Virus record (IMG/VR): IMGVR_UViG_3300021959_005230
Location: 1-54,341 of that record
Length of the DNA stretch: 54,341 nt
From: a virus
Strand: one strand, 5' to 3'
The notes under the pieces are model-generated. The model did no database searches. It saw only the letters and a list, made by a program, of their open reading frames with translations, and had not been told where the DNA came from. This document shows positions 41,038 to 49,764 of this stretch, piece by piece (within the stretch, counting starts at the first letter, position 1; every line of letters begins with the position of its first letter). A program made the position numbers and the translations under genes.

Positions 41038-42133
41038 CTGTATAATCCTCCATGTTTGGCTCTAATAATTCAGGGTCAATATCTTCAGTAACATCGTCTA
41101 ATGCTACAGGATTTTGTCCCCACTCATCTAAAATTACCTGAAGTTTGTCATTTGTCCAGCCTTTCCTGAACTCTTTAATAACTTCTCCAGTTACTGGGGA
41201 AACGTATTCTAGTTTGTTACCAGTTTTTTGTACTATGCCTTTTTGCTCTAGCATTTCCAACATACCACTATAAGGGTCCATTCCTGTTTCGTATGGAATC
41301 TTAATCTGCACACCTTCAAAAGGTTTGCTATATCTAGACTTCATTACTTTACAGGCGGCTCTTATACCTTGTACTGTGGAAACTTTGTTTCCTGCTTCGT
41401 CCTCTTTTAGTTTAAGTTTTTTAATTGCTACAACAATACTTGATGCATATATAAATCCTTGTCCGCCTGATATCTTATCGTCAGGGTCAAACATATCTTG
41501 TGATGCATAAGTATGGTTTGTTGCTACTATTCCAATTGGATATGGTGCAATCTGGTTAACGGTGTTTCTAACTAAAGACGCTAACGCCTTAGGTTTTCTA
41601 CCCATATCACCTTTCATATCACCTTTCTCAAATTGTGCTACGTCAGTTGGTGTTAATAACATTCCCAAACTATCTACTACAAATAACAACTTGGGCATGT
41701 CATCATACTCCATGTCGCCATAGTTATTTTTATAGTCTTTCATAAATTCACTCAGTGCTTTCGCAACATCGTCAACCATTGAAACACTAATCTTTAATAG
41801 TTTTTCTGGGCTTGTGTCTACATCTAATGCCTGTAGCCATTGCTCGTCCAATGCATTTTCAGAGTCAAATAAAACTACCTGACATCCTTTTTCTTGTGCA
41901 TTTTTTACAATGTTTCCAGAACATATAAATGATTTACCAGAACCTGATTCACCTGCAAACACACTTACTTTACCTAATGGAATACCTCCATTGAAGTCTC
42001 CACTAATTAAGTAATCAAGTGTTTTGTTACCAGTGCTGACCCAATCTCTTGGGTCATGAAAGCCGGCACTAATACCTGTTATGCTTTTGGTCAGTCCAGT
42101 TCTGAACTTTGTTAAGTCAAAAGGTTTTTGCAT
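41027..42133 (-). CDS. uvsX: UvsX recombinase (RecA family)
   Basis: Catalyses strand exchange in recombination-dependent replication and repair. A 368-residue protein (T4 UvsX 391). GESGSGKS (61-68) is Walker A, LFVVDSLGMLL Walker B, VVLFDSENALDEQW the catalytic glutamate region, and ATNHTYASQDMFDPD together with KISGGQGFIYAS corresponds to the L1/L2 DNA-binding area. Follows gp32 by 9 nt with an AAGGAGAT site, so the two are co-transcribed from the gp32 promoter. Confidence 0.95.
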   Translation of the reverse strand: MQKPFDLTKFRTGLTKSITGISAGFHDPRDWVSTGNKTLDYLISGDFNGGIPLGKVSVFAGESGSGKSFICSGNIVKNAQEKGCQVVLFDSENALDEQWLQALDVDTSPEKLLKISVSMVDDVAKALSEFMKDYKNNYGDMEYDDMPKLLFVVDSLGMLLTPTDVAQFEKGDMKGDMGRKPKALASLVRNTVNQIAPYPIGIVATNHTYASQDMFDPDDKISGGQGFIYASSIVVAIKKLKLKEDEAGNKVSTVQGIRAACKVMKSRYSKPFEGVQIKIPYETGMDPYSGMLEMLEQKGIVQKTGNKLEYVSPVTGEVIKEFRKGWTNDKLQVILDEWGQNPVALDDVTEDIDPELLEPNMEDYTDES

Positions 42134-42142
42134 GTTATCTCC

Positions 42143-43171
42143 TTAACTAGATTGTCTGTTTCTAATCATGTTAAGAATATCATCTGCTGACTTCTTACCG
42201 CCTTCTCCGCCTTCTGCTGGTGCAGTTGCTACTGGTTCAGCCACTGGTGCTGGTGCAGTCTCTACTACTGGTGCAGTTGCTTCTGCTACTGCTGGTGCTG
42301 GTGCACTTACAGGAGCCACACTCGCTGTTGGAGTTGCTGGTACAGTTTGAGCTGGAGCCACAGTTGCCTGTGTTTGTGTTCCAACATCAAGTCCATAGGG
42401 TTTGTAAAACTGACCCCATTTTGCAGGATCATATAACTCACCATTTACACTTGCTTCAAACATTTCTGCAATCGCCTGTACACCTTCTGGTGTTGGCTTT
42501 GCTGGAAGGAAGTCATTTAGGTTGTGTAAACCATGTGTGTCGATAGCCGCTAAGTTTTCTTCTGTTAGAGCAGTTTCTTTTCTTGCCCATTTAGAAGTAC
42601 TATAATCAGCATACTGTCCTTTTGTTGTTTTTGCTAATCTAAAATCAGTACCTGCTACATAGTCTGTTGGAAGGTTTTCCATGTCAGGATCCATGAGTGC
42701 TGATTTGATTATATTAAATATTTGCGGTCCAATCACAAAACGTCTTACTGGATTTTCAGGACTTTCTTCATTTAGTGGATTTTCATTAACAAATCCTTGG
42801 AAGATGTAACTTCTTTTTTTCCAATATTTACGTCCCATATCCTCTAATGAAGGATCTTTAAACCAAGGTCTTACCTCAGTTAATACCGGACATGTTTCAC
42901 CAGCAAACATTTCCATGCAAGGAACTTGTACTGTTGTTGGCTTTTGTTCGCCTCCAACAATTCCTGGGAATGTTAGTCTGATCATTTGTCGTTCAACCCA
43001 AAAGAACGTGTTGTTTGGATCTGAGTCAGGTAAGAACCTTAATACGGTGCTTGTGCCTTCGTCGATATTCCAAAAGGGGTATATTGCTTTGTCGCCTTGA
43101 GCTGGGGAACTACTGCCGGGTTTTGATTCCATTGATTGTAGTTTAGCTCTGATTTCTTGTAAAGATGCCAT
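42143..43171 (-). CDS. 32: Single-stranded DNA binding protein gp32
   Basis: Coats single-stranded DNA during replication and recombination. A 342-residue protein (T4 gp32 301). A basic N-terminal segment for cooperativity is followed by the OB-fold core YPFWNIDEGTSTVLRFLPDS and FVGRK-like aromatic strands. T4-type zinc ligands are not obvious; only CMEMFAGETC provides two Cys. An unusually long Ala/Pro/Val linker (about residues 265-325) precedes the C-terminal SADDILNMIRNRQSS. Leader hairpin at 43201-43228 and two promoters suggest control as in T4. Confidence 0.92.
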   Translation of the reverse strand: MASLQEIRAKLQSMESKPGSSSPAQGDKAIYPFWNIDEGTSTVLRFLPDSDPNNTFFWVERQMIRLTFPGIVGGEQKPTTVQVPCMEMFAGETCPVLTEVRPWFKDPSLEDMGRKYWKKRSYIFQGFVNENPLNEESPENPVRRFVIGPQIFNIIKSALMDPDMENLPTDYVAGTDFRLAKTTKGQYADYSTSKWARKETALTEENLAAIDTHGLHNLNDFLPAKPTPEGVQAIAEMFEASVNGELYDPAKWGQFYKPYGLDVGTQTQATVAPAQTVPATPTASVAPVSAPAPAVAEATAPVVETAPAPVAEPVATAPAEGGEGGKKSADDILNMIRNRQSS

Positions 43172-43200
43172 AATGTTTTCTCCTTATATGTGCCATGTTT

Positions 43201-43228
43201 GTAATACCTTCTGTGTTTAGGGTATTAC
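43201..43228 (-). promoter_or_regulatory. 5-prime leader hairpin of gp32 mRNA
   Basis: Perfect 8-bp inverted repeat GTAATACC/GGTATTAC with a 12-nt loop, right at the predicted 5-prime end of the gp32 mRNA and 29 nt before the ATG. In T4 a leader pseudoknot mediates autoregulation of gp32; this may be the counterpart. Confidence 0.55.
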
Positions 43229-43237
43229 TTGTTTATT

Positions 43238-43266
43238 ATTATAATGCCATGATGCAAAAAAGTCAA
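43238..43266 (-). promoter_or_regulatory. sigma70-like early promoter of gp32-uvsX operon
   Basis: TTGACT (43261-43266), 17-nt spacer, TATAAT (43238-43243) on the minus strand; leader about 60 nt. Confidence 0.8.
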
Positions 43267-43318
43267 GTACTTTTTTACAACTATTGGAAAATAAATTACT
43301 TTATTGTTCCAACAAATT

Positions 43319-43326
43319 TATTTATC
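43319..43326 (-). promoter_or_regulatory. Late promoter box upstream of gp32
   Basis: GATAAATA on the minus strand, 147 nt before the gp32 ATG and upstream of the early promoter; would give late gp32 transcription with a longer leader. Confidence 0.5.
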
Positions 43327-43340
43327 TATAAACTATAAAA

Positions 43341-45275
43341 CTAGTCTACAAAACGGTCCATAAATGCTTCATATGATTCTTCCATTGACATAGGAGCACT
43401 TTGTTGTACATTGTGTTGACCTGCACTTAGTAAACAACTTTTAACTGCGCCATACTCGAATTGGCTAAGTTGTCCACCAGCATTAAGTTTATTACTAATG
43501 CTATGTAAATAATTTCCTAAAGTCTCATCTTTTGCTGTATTTCCTAATGTGCTAACTTTATGACCTAATTGTTGACCAAGGTTTTCAAATTCCATTACGT
43601 CATCTTCTGCTAACATGTTTTTAATACCTGCAAATGTTTCCGACTCTATTGCTGTTTTAATTTTACTTTCAAAACTATTTTTTCTGCTAGACATTGCTTT
43701 AAGACTATCCATTGCGTTAGCAACTTTGTCGTCAAAATGCGTTTCTGTAAATCTGCTTTCTAAGTCTAAGTCGTCTTGTAGTAATTCTACGTTGTTATAA
43801 TCTCTTACACTTTCTACTGCGTTTACATAAGATTTAACACCACTTAATCTTTTAAATGTAGTTTTGATATTGTTTATATTCTCTATTGCTAATGATACAA
43901 ACTCTTGGTTTTCTTCATTAACTAGGTTTGCCTTGCGTACATAACCTACAAATTCTTTTAATTTTGTAAACTCTCTTGTCATTTCAGTAATTGCTTCACC
44001 AATTTCATCAAAAGTTTCTCCGCCATTATGCAAATGTCTTGCCATTGCTCTTGCGGCTGACAGATTGTTTTCTGCCATTTTAAATTTCTCTTCTCCACGT
44101 TGTATTAATATACTGTGAATGTTTCTGCTTCTAGCACCACGAACTTCTTCGTTTACATCTTTGTTATGTCTTACGATAATTTTTACATTGTCTGCTAGTG
44201 GTTGGTAACTGGACTTTCTACTACCAGTCATTTTACCTAAACTTGCTTCAGATATATTTGAACCTGCTTTACATCTATTAACATATGAATTGTAATCCAT
44301 TTGTTGATCTTCTGCTGAACGTTTCATTGGATGCCCTGTTTCCATTTCTGTCTCTTTTCTCCAATCTGAAAAACTTAGTGGACTACCATCGCTATAAACT
44401 GTACAACCGTTTACCGTTTTTGTAGAGGCTTCCATTTGAACAGATTCATCGTTAATTGGCATACTTTGATCTCTATCAAATCCTAACTGCATAGCCTGTT
44501 TTGCCTGTACTATTGCCGATTTAGGATCTTCACCATTAACTTTATGCAATTTATATGCCTTGTCAATAATAATTTGACCAGTTTTGTCTGCTGGGTTTTT
44601 TGGGAAGATCACAGGATCATTACCAAATAGTTTTCCTACCTGTAAATAAAACTGTGCCATATCTTGTGCAGGAGAATTAAAATTAATTTTTTGGTTACTA
44701 TCTTGACCAAATTTAAATTTACTTCCTGGAGGATTTTTTAGTGGCATTTCTACTTCGTCAATTGATGCTTCTGCAATTTTACCGTCATCACAATTATCAC
44801 AACCTTTAGCATCACAATCATCACATAATTCACAATTACAATCTGCCATGTCTTTATCACATGCAGTACAATTATCTTTAGTGTTTTCTTCTAGTCCTGC
44901 TAGTTTCATTAATATTTTCATATCTTCTGACATTATACCATCCTCTTTACTTTTTTTAGCAACATCCACTTTTTCACCTTTGGGCTTAATTTGTTTATCA
45001 AATACAGAATAGTCAAAGTCTAACAAATAATCCTGTGCTAATTCTTTAAGCATAGGTCTAATTTTTTCTATAGACTCACCTGGTGTACCTGTTTTTAAAC
45101 TTAAATGTTTATCATGTGGGTCAATTCTAACTAATATGTTAGGAGACTCCACAGCAAAACGTGTGGCTTCCATAGGGTCAATAACAAGATCGCCTTCTTT
45201 ATTATAACTGCTGACTTCATATCCGAAGCCTTTAAGCAAGTTAAACGTTCTTTCTGCTACCAATTTAATATTCAT
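43341..45275 (-). CDS. Large late virion-type protein with cysteine-rich knot
   Basis: A 644-residue protein. The N-terminal MNIKLVAERTFNLLKGFGYE precedes a motif SEDMKILMKLAGL at about 114-126 that also occurs in the gene at 47577. A cysteine-rich knot (residues about 134-164, eight Cys, CTACDKDMADCNCELCDDC) may bind metal. The long helical C-terminal half (RSRNIHSILIQRGEEKFKMA, NNLSAARAMARHLHNGGE) resembles a conserved cyanophage late protein. The late box ends 5 nt before the ATG, so the mRNA is probably leaderless. Confidence 0.72.
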   Translation of the reverse strand: MNIKLVAERTFNLLKGFGYEVSSYNKEGDLVIDPMEATRFAVESPNILVRIDPHDKHLSLKTGTPGESIEKIRPMLKELAQDYLLDFDYSVFDKQIKPKGEKVDVAKKSKEDGIMSEDMKILMKLAGLEENTKDNCTACDKDMADCNCELCDDCDAKGCDNCDDGKIAEASIDEVEMPLKNPPGSKFKFGQDSNQKINFNSPAQDMAQFYLQVGKLFGNDPVIFPKNPADKTGQIIIDKAYKLHKVNGEDPKSAIVQAKQAMQLGFDRDQSMPINDESVQMEASTKTVNGCTVYSDGSPLSFSDWRKETEMETGHPMKRSAEDQQMDYNSYVNRCKAGSNISEASLGKMTGSRKSSYQPLADNVKIIVRHNKDVNEEVRGARSRNIHSILIQRGEEKFKMAENNLSAARAMARHLHNGGETFDEIGEAITEMTREFTKLKEFVGYVRKANLVNEENQEFVSLAIENINNIKTTFKRLSGVKSYVNAVESVRDYNNVELLQDDLDLESRFTETHFDDKVANAMDSLKAMSSRKNSFESKIKTAIESETFAGIKNMLAEDDVMEFENLGQQLGHKVSTLGNTAKDETLGNYLHSISNKLNAGGQLSQFEYGAVKSCLLSAGQHNVQQSAPMSMEESYEAFMDRFVD

Positions 45276-45280
45276 ATGTC

Positions 45281-45288
45281 TATTTATC
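45281..45288 (-). promoter_or_regulatory. Late promoter box, leaderless geometry
   Basis: GATAAATA on the minus strand, then GACAT and the ATG at 45275 (5 nt). Confidence 0.7.
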
Positions 45289-45293
45289 TATTC

Positions 45294-45956
45294 TTACACT
45301 CTTACCCATAAGTTGTTTAAAACTTTCCTAACATTTTTAACATTGTTTTCTATGTTTAATATAATCCAATAACTAGGATTACCTCCACCATTAAACAAAT
45401 AATGCTCTTTTGTGGTGTCTGCAAAGTAAACAAACCCACTATCCCAATTGGTTATCTTGCCGTCAATTACAAAATTAAAGTAAGGTGCATTAGTGTATTG
45501 TAATGGTACTATAAGCCTAAAACTATCTATAAACGGCTCTTTATGGTCTCTGTGAGGAGGAAAAAAGCCTCCAGGATCTAACCTTAATAAGTGTGATCTA
45601 AATACACTATCGCCAAATTCATCTAGAATATTTTTTAATTCAGGATATTCTGCTACAGGTGTTCTAGTTTTAAAATCCTTTTCATTATAATTTGTTTCAT
45701 TTTCCTGATTATATTCTCTTAAACTATCTAAATCAGGAATGCCGTCAACACCGCCATTTAAACTTGTAATACTTAATCCATATCTATTAATCTGTTTTCT
45801 AGGATTATATTGTACCCATTTATGATTTGCATATACCCAGTCTAAAAAATTATCAGGATTTATATAAAATCTTGTTTTTAATTGCTGGCCGTACAATGCC
45901 ATGCTTTGGTATGCCGAATTATTATTTAATCTGTCTGTTTGTGTTTGCTTTTTCAT
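45294..45956 (-). CDS. Aspartyl/asparaginyl-hydroxylase-like 2OG-Fe(II) oxygenase
   Basis: A 220-residue protein. GFFPPHRDHKEP supplies H135-x-D137 and a distal H185 lies in TTKEHYLFNG, the facial iron triad of aspartyl/asparaginyl beta-hydroxylases; FRLIVPLQYTN and GFVYFADT are the surrounding strands. Such enzymes hydroxylate side chains using 2-oxoglutarate and oxygen. Co-transcribed with the large terminase (starts 1 nt after its stop). The target is unknown; related genes occur in other marine phages. Confidence 0.78.
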   Translation of the reverse strand: MKKQTQTDRLNNNSAYQSMALYGQQLKTRFYINPDNFLDWVYANHKWVQYNPRKQINRYGLSITSLNGGVDGIPDLDSLREYNQENETNYNEKDFKTRTPVAEYPELKNILDEFGDSVFRSHLLRLDPGGFFPPHRDHKEPFIDSFRLIVPLQYTNAPYFNFVIDGKITNWDSGFVYFADTTKEHYLFNGGGNPSYWIILNIENNVKNVRKVLNNLWVRV

Positions 45957-47552
45957 CTATAATAAACTTATAGGCATAGGAGCATCTGAGTCATCAAATG
46001 TTCCTGGATCATTAGGGTCTACACTTAAACCACTGTTTACAGCATTAAATACATCATCTTCAAAGTTACTTATATACTCTGTCATTCTGATTGCTATAAT
46101 TAATGACATTACTAGGTCATCTGATGCGCCTGGTTTTGCTTTAAAACTATGGCCTGAGCTAACAAAGTTCTTAAGTTCACTAATAAGTGCTTTGCTTTTT
46201 AAATGTATTTTATCGCTTTCAATTAATCGTTTTAATTGTAAACAGGCTTCCATTTTATTTTTATGTGTTGTATGGTACCCTTTCCTGCCTTTCTTACCTT
46301 GTATTCTTTTAGGCTCGTGTAAAAAATCTCCTGGAAAAGTTTCTTCTCCTGTGTCTCTGATAACAACAAGAGCCGCTTCGCCAATAGTATTATTTTCTAC
46401 TGTCCAATATATCTCTGATAAGTTTCGTGTTTGTTCCTTAATGTAATGCATTATTTCCATCATTACTTTCATTTGTTTTTCTACAGGCGATTTATTATGA
46501 TACCATTCTGCAACTTGATTCATACTTGGTAATTCTAATACTTGTATTGCAGAGTTATCACCACCTGTTCCACTACTAGGGTCTAACGTTACTAGATATA
46601 TGTTTTCTGGTGTTGGTTGTTTATACCATCTTACCTGTCCACTCTTCATTACAGGTTCAGTACCTTCCAACTCAACTAATTTTAATGGATCAACAAGTGT
46701 TTCATCATATATAATAAATTCACATTCATGTTCACGTCTAAATCTTTCTTCCCCAATTCTGCCTCTTTCTTCTGTTGCCCATACGGAATCTCTATCTGGA
46801 TGTTTGTCCCATATTGCTAACATAGGCTTAAATCCATTTACGCCCAATTCCTGTTCATTACCATGTTCATCAAATAATTTATTTGCTTGAGCCCAAATCA
46901 TAGCAAAAGTATCTTCATCACTGTTAGGCGTACTTGTGATAATACATTTACCACCTGTTGCTAGTGTAGGAGATAGTGCTGTCCAAAATTCACTTGCTAT
47001 TCTGGGAGGTACAAATGCAAACTCGTCTAGGTATACTAATGTAAGTGACATACCCCTACCAGTGTTTTCTGTAGTTGTACTTGCTACTATTCTGCTACCG
47101 TTATCAAAACTTATACTACCTTTATTATATTCTGTAACACCTGCTCTGATATGATCTGGTACACTTTCGTATGCATAACGTATACGTTGCATAATTTCCT
47201 GAGCACCTGCTTGTTTATGAGCCGCAACTAATATTGTGCTGTCAGGCTTAAACATAGCATACCACAGCAAGTATCCAGCCGCCACAGTAGTTTTACCCAT
47301 CTGTCTGCCCAGCATATTAATACTGTATCTTGTGGTATTATAATTTTCTATAAGTTCTAACTGATAAGAAAAAGGGTCGAAATCTATTCCGCCTTTTGTA
47401 GGATGCTGTATTTTGACATGATTAGTCATGAAGTATAGAGGACCTGTGTCTGGATTTGCACAGTTCTTAAAATCTTCAATAGTATCTGGTGTATATGCTA
47501 CTTTGCTGTAGCCTTGTTTAACCAGACTGGTGTCTGCTGTTCCTCTTGCCAT
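45957..47552 (-). CDS. 17: Terminase large subunit, gp17-like
   Basis: The DNA-packaging motor: ATPase plus headful nuclease. A 531-residue protein (T4 gp17 610). GRQMGKTT (83-90) is Walker A, LVYLDEFAF Walker B with the catalytic Glu, ITSTPN the coupling motif. The C-terminal RNase H-like nuclease starts at YLVTLDPSSGTGGDN, with a later DDLVMSLIIA acid pair. Its ATG lies 5 nt after the late box TATAAATA at 47558-47565, the exact T4 consensus. Confidence 0.96.
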   Translation of the reverse strand: MARGTADTSLVKQGYSKVAYTPDTIEDFKNCANPDTGPLYFMTNHVKIQHPTKGGIDFDPFSYQLELIENYNTTRYSINMLGRQMGKTTVAAGYLLWYAMFKPDSTILVAAHKQAGAQEIMQRIRYAYESVPDHIRAGVTEYNKGSISFDNGSRIVASTTTENTGRGMSLTLVYLDEFAFVPPRIASEFWTALSPTLATGGKCIITSTPNSDEDTFAMIWAQANKLFDEHGNEQELGVNGFKPMLAIWDKHPDRDSVWATEERGRIGEERFRREHECEFIIYDETLVDPLKLVELEGTEPVMKSGQVRWYKQPTPENIYLVTLDPSSGTGGDNSAIQVLELPSMNQVAEWYHNKSPVEKQMKVMMEIMHYIKEQTRNLSEIYWTVENNTIGEAALVVIRDTGEETFPGDFLHEPKRIQGKKGRKGYHTTHKNKMEACLQLKRLIESDKIHLKSKALISELKNFVSSGHSFKAKPGASDDLVMSLIIAIRMTEYISNFEDDVFNAVNSGLSVDPNDPGTFDDSDAPMPISLL

Positions 47553-47557
47553 AATAC

Positions 47558-47565
47558 TATTTATA
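47558..47565 (-). promoter_or_regulatory. Late promoter box of terminase, leaderless geometry
   Basis: TATAAATA (perfect T4 late consensus) on the minus strand, then GTATT and the ATG at 47552 (5 nt). Confidence 0.75.
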
Positions 47566-47576
47566 TAGTATAGGGT

Positions 47577-48842
47577 TTATGAAATGCTTTTTTTAAGTTT
47601 ATCTTTAAGGTAGTTGACTAAGACTTCTTTATCTGTCTCATATGAACTTGGAGCAATTACCATTGCTTTACCATCTTCTGGCTCTGCATCACATGGTGCT
47701 TCTGGTTCATCATGATCATCATGATTTTCTGGTTCATCATGATCTTCTTCATCATCATGCTTTTCAGGTTGAATTGGATCTTCATCTGCATTCATATCAC
47801 TTGGTAATGTTAATCCTGCAAGTTTCAATACCTTTGAAAGCTCTTGCATATCTTCTGCACTTGCTTCAATACTTACTGAACCTTTATCTGTATTTTTATG
47901 TTGCTTAAACTCTACTGAACCTTCTACTTGTTCTGAGCTTCCTTGATCTTGATCACCATAGATGTCGCTCATTGCTTCTACTATTTCAGATAGGCGTTTT
48001 AATTCTTCAGCACCATGTAAAGGTTCATTGTCTGTTCCTTCTGAGTACTTACTTGCGGCTAATTTTTGGTCTTTCATATCTGGTTGTTCCTGATTATTGT
48101 CAGCATTAGCATCATCGTTTTGAGCGTCCTGTTGCATCATAATTTCTTTTACTTTTTCCATTTGCTCTTCAGTAGTAACATTTATACCGTTTTCTTGTGC
48201 AAACTGTCTAATTTCATCTTCTGTAGGCTCAACTGCTTGTTGCTGTTGATTACCTTGATCTTGGCCATTTGCTGGTTGTTCAATTTTATCTTGTCCAGCC
48301 AATGCTTTTCTAAGTGCTGATATTTGATTCCATCCTGTAAAACCGGATGATAAAACATCTACGTATGGTGCCAAAAACTGTTTCATTGCAGGCATAAATC
48401 TTTTGTTTATACCTCTTTCATTTTGAATTTGTCTTAAACCCTGCCTAATTAAAGGGACATCTTGGTCATTATCCATTATGTTTGATAAAACATTAATTGG
48501 AATATCCATTGATAATGCTTCTTCAAGTTCTAACTCTGGAATTGCACTTTGCTGTAATAGTGAAGGATCAATTTCAGTGTTAGGAGTTGCACTTAACATT
48601 TCTTTCTTTGCTTTTTCAACCATACTAGCAAATGCAGATGCTTGTGAAAATTCATCTGATGCCATAAAGTCATATACTGCAAGTTGTTTAGAAACGTTTT
48701 TAGATGTTACGTCAGTTCTTTTAGATATGGCATCATGTGATCTTTGTGCCACTTGAGCATTTTGATCTGTTGCTCTTGCAACTCTTAAGGATTGACTACT
48801 AGGTGCTTCCTCTATACTGTTTAACATATCTCTAAGGTTCAT
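47577..48842 (-). CDS. Late protein with capsid-targeting-like N-terminus and acidic His/Asp tail
   Basis: A 421-residue protein beginning MNLRDMLNSIEEAPSS; IEE followed by A fits the L/I-x-E cleavage rule. Gln- and Asp-rich low-complexity segments lie at 190-260. Residues about 330-345 carry ASAEDMQELSKVLKLAGL, a motif shared with the 644-residue protein at 43341. A Glu/Asp/His-rich stretch (HDDEEDHDEPENHDDHDEPE) near 365-390 could bind metal. Coupled TAATG to the next upstream gene. Function unknown; a head-associated protein is likely. Confidence 0.68.
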   Translation of the reverse strand: MNLRDMLNSIEEAPSSQSLRVARATDQNAQVAQRSHDAISKRTDVTSKNVSKQLAVYDFMASDEFSQASAFASMVEKAKKEMLSATPNTEIDPSLLQQSAIPELELEEALSMDIPINVLSNIMDNDQDVPLIRQGLRQIQNERGINKRFMPAMKQFLAPYVDVLSSGFTGWNQISALRKALAGQDKIEQPANGQDQGNQQQQAVEPTEDEIRQFAQENGINVTTEEQMEKVKEIMMQQDAQNDDANADNNQEQPDMKDQKLAASKYSEGTDNEPLHGAEELKRLSEIVEAMSDIYGDQDQGSSEQVEGSVEFKQHKNTDKGSVSIEASAEDMQELSKVLKLAGLTLPSDMNADEDPIQPEKHDDEEDHDEPENHDDHDEPEAPCDAEPEDGKAMVIAPSSYETDKEVLVNYLKDKLKKSIS

Positions 48843-49540
48843 TATACTATACCTTTTAGAGCCTGACTATGGTTAGACACTTGTTTCTGGCTCTCTGTAC
48901 CTCTGCCCATGTTAGGCATACCGTGTATTTGAGCACCAAGTTCTTCTAAATCTTTACCCATTAATTGTTCTTTGGTTGGATAGTTACTAAAGTAAGATGG
49001 TCCTTTTTCTTTTTTAATTTTTGCTAGTTCATCTAAAAACTTCTTATTGTATTCTTCACCAAAGAAGTTTGCTTTGAAATCTATTTCTTCGTTTTGTGCT
49101 TCATAATGTTCCATGTTCTCATCATTAAGTAAAGCATCTTCTTCTGAAACTTGTCTATCTTTATCTTCTTTTGCTCTCATTTCAGCCATTTCAGATTCTA
49201 TTCTTCTAGGATCTTTTACATTATATGCTAGTACTCTTTCATGGTCTAGTCCCATATTTACAGCACACCATACTTCTAGTATTCTTTCGTTTACTGGATA
49301 TTGTAAAATAACATCTGTACTACATACTTCTGATGTACATTGTGTTCCTTTTACTCTATAAAATTCAATTGGGTTTTCTGCAATTGGCGTTCTTTTAAAA
49401 GGTGTTGCACTTACTAGATTGTATTTTGCTAAACACTTTTCTAGCATATCCATATGATCTGCACCGCAATCTGCGGCAAATTTAATTCTGTAGCCGTGCT
49501 CTTTATTTAAAGACTCTGCTATGTAATTTTTAAGTTCCAT
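48842..49540 (-). CDS. Late virion-type protein, capsid-targeting-like N-terminus
   Basis: A 232-residue protein starting MELKNYIAESLNKEHGYRIK. IAE followed by S is close to the IAE site after which T4 IPIII is cut. The second third has QYPVNERILEVWCAVNMGLD, and the C-terminus is charged and Gly/Asn-rich (GMPNMGRGTESQKQVSNHSQ). Conserved in marine T4-like phages by recall, function unknown. Late box 49565-49572, 24 nt before the ATG. Confidence 0.7.
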   Translation of the reverse strand: MELKNYIAESLNKEHGYRIKFAADCGADHMDMLEKCLAKYNLVSATPFKRTPIAENPIEFYRVKGTQCTSEVCSTDVILQYPVNERILEVWCAVNMGLDHERVLAYNVKDPRRIESEMAEMRAKEDKDRQVSEEDALLNDENMEHYEAQNEEIDFKANFFGEEYNKKFLDELAKIKKEKGPSYFSNYPTKEQLMGKDLEELGAQIHGMPNMGRGTESQKQVSNHSQALKGIV

Positions 49541-49564
49541 AATTAATAACTCCGTTATAACACT

Positions 49565-49572
49565 TATTTATC
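49565..49572 (-). promoter_or_regulatory. T4-type late promoter box
   Basis: GATAAATA on the minus strand, 24 nt before the ATG at 49540; the leader begins AGTGTTATAACGG, similar to the leaders of the two short late genes near 19 kb. Confidence 0.7.
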
Positions 49573-49589
49573 ACTTTATGACATTTTAT

Positions 49590-49597
49590 GCTAAATA
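49590..49597 (+). promoter_or_regulatory. Late promoter box on the plus strand, leaderless geometry
   Basis: GCTAAATA on the plus strand, then AAAAC and the ATG at 49603 (5 nt). Matches the CTAAATA type of cyanophage late boxes. Confidence 0.45.
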
Positions 49598-49602
49598 AAA
49601 AC

Positions 49603-49764
49603 ATGACAACACATACAGACATACTAGTAAGGGAACCACAACGCCCTGAAGAAGGTGAATATACGTTGGATAATTTTGGAAACTTAGTAGTATTTAAAGA
49701 AGGACGTTGGGTAGATATGACAAAATTAACTGTCTCCACCTCCGCCTTTTATGATTTTGAGTAA
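49603..49764 (+). CDS. Small plus-strand protein (53 residues)
   Basis: ATG at 49603, TAA at 49762-49764: MTTHTDILVREPQRPEEGEY, then TLDNFGNLVVFKEGRWVDMT. The composition looks like a real protein rather than antisense noise, with no coding on the minus strand over most of it; its last 38 nt overlap the convergent gp16-like gene. There is no ribosome binding site but a CTAAATA box ends 5 nt upstream, as for the other plus-strand gene. Function unknown. Confidence 0.5.
   Translation: MTTHTDILVREPQRPEEGEYTLDNFGNLVVFKEGRWVDMTKLTVSTSAFYDFE

Noticed and set aside
49530-49739. Minus-strand frame of 69 codons opposite the plus-strand gene at 49603
   Set aside because: It contains the late promoter of the 48842-49540 gene and has no ribosome site; the plus-strand frame looks more like a real protein.
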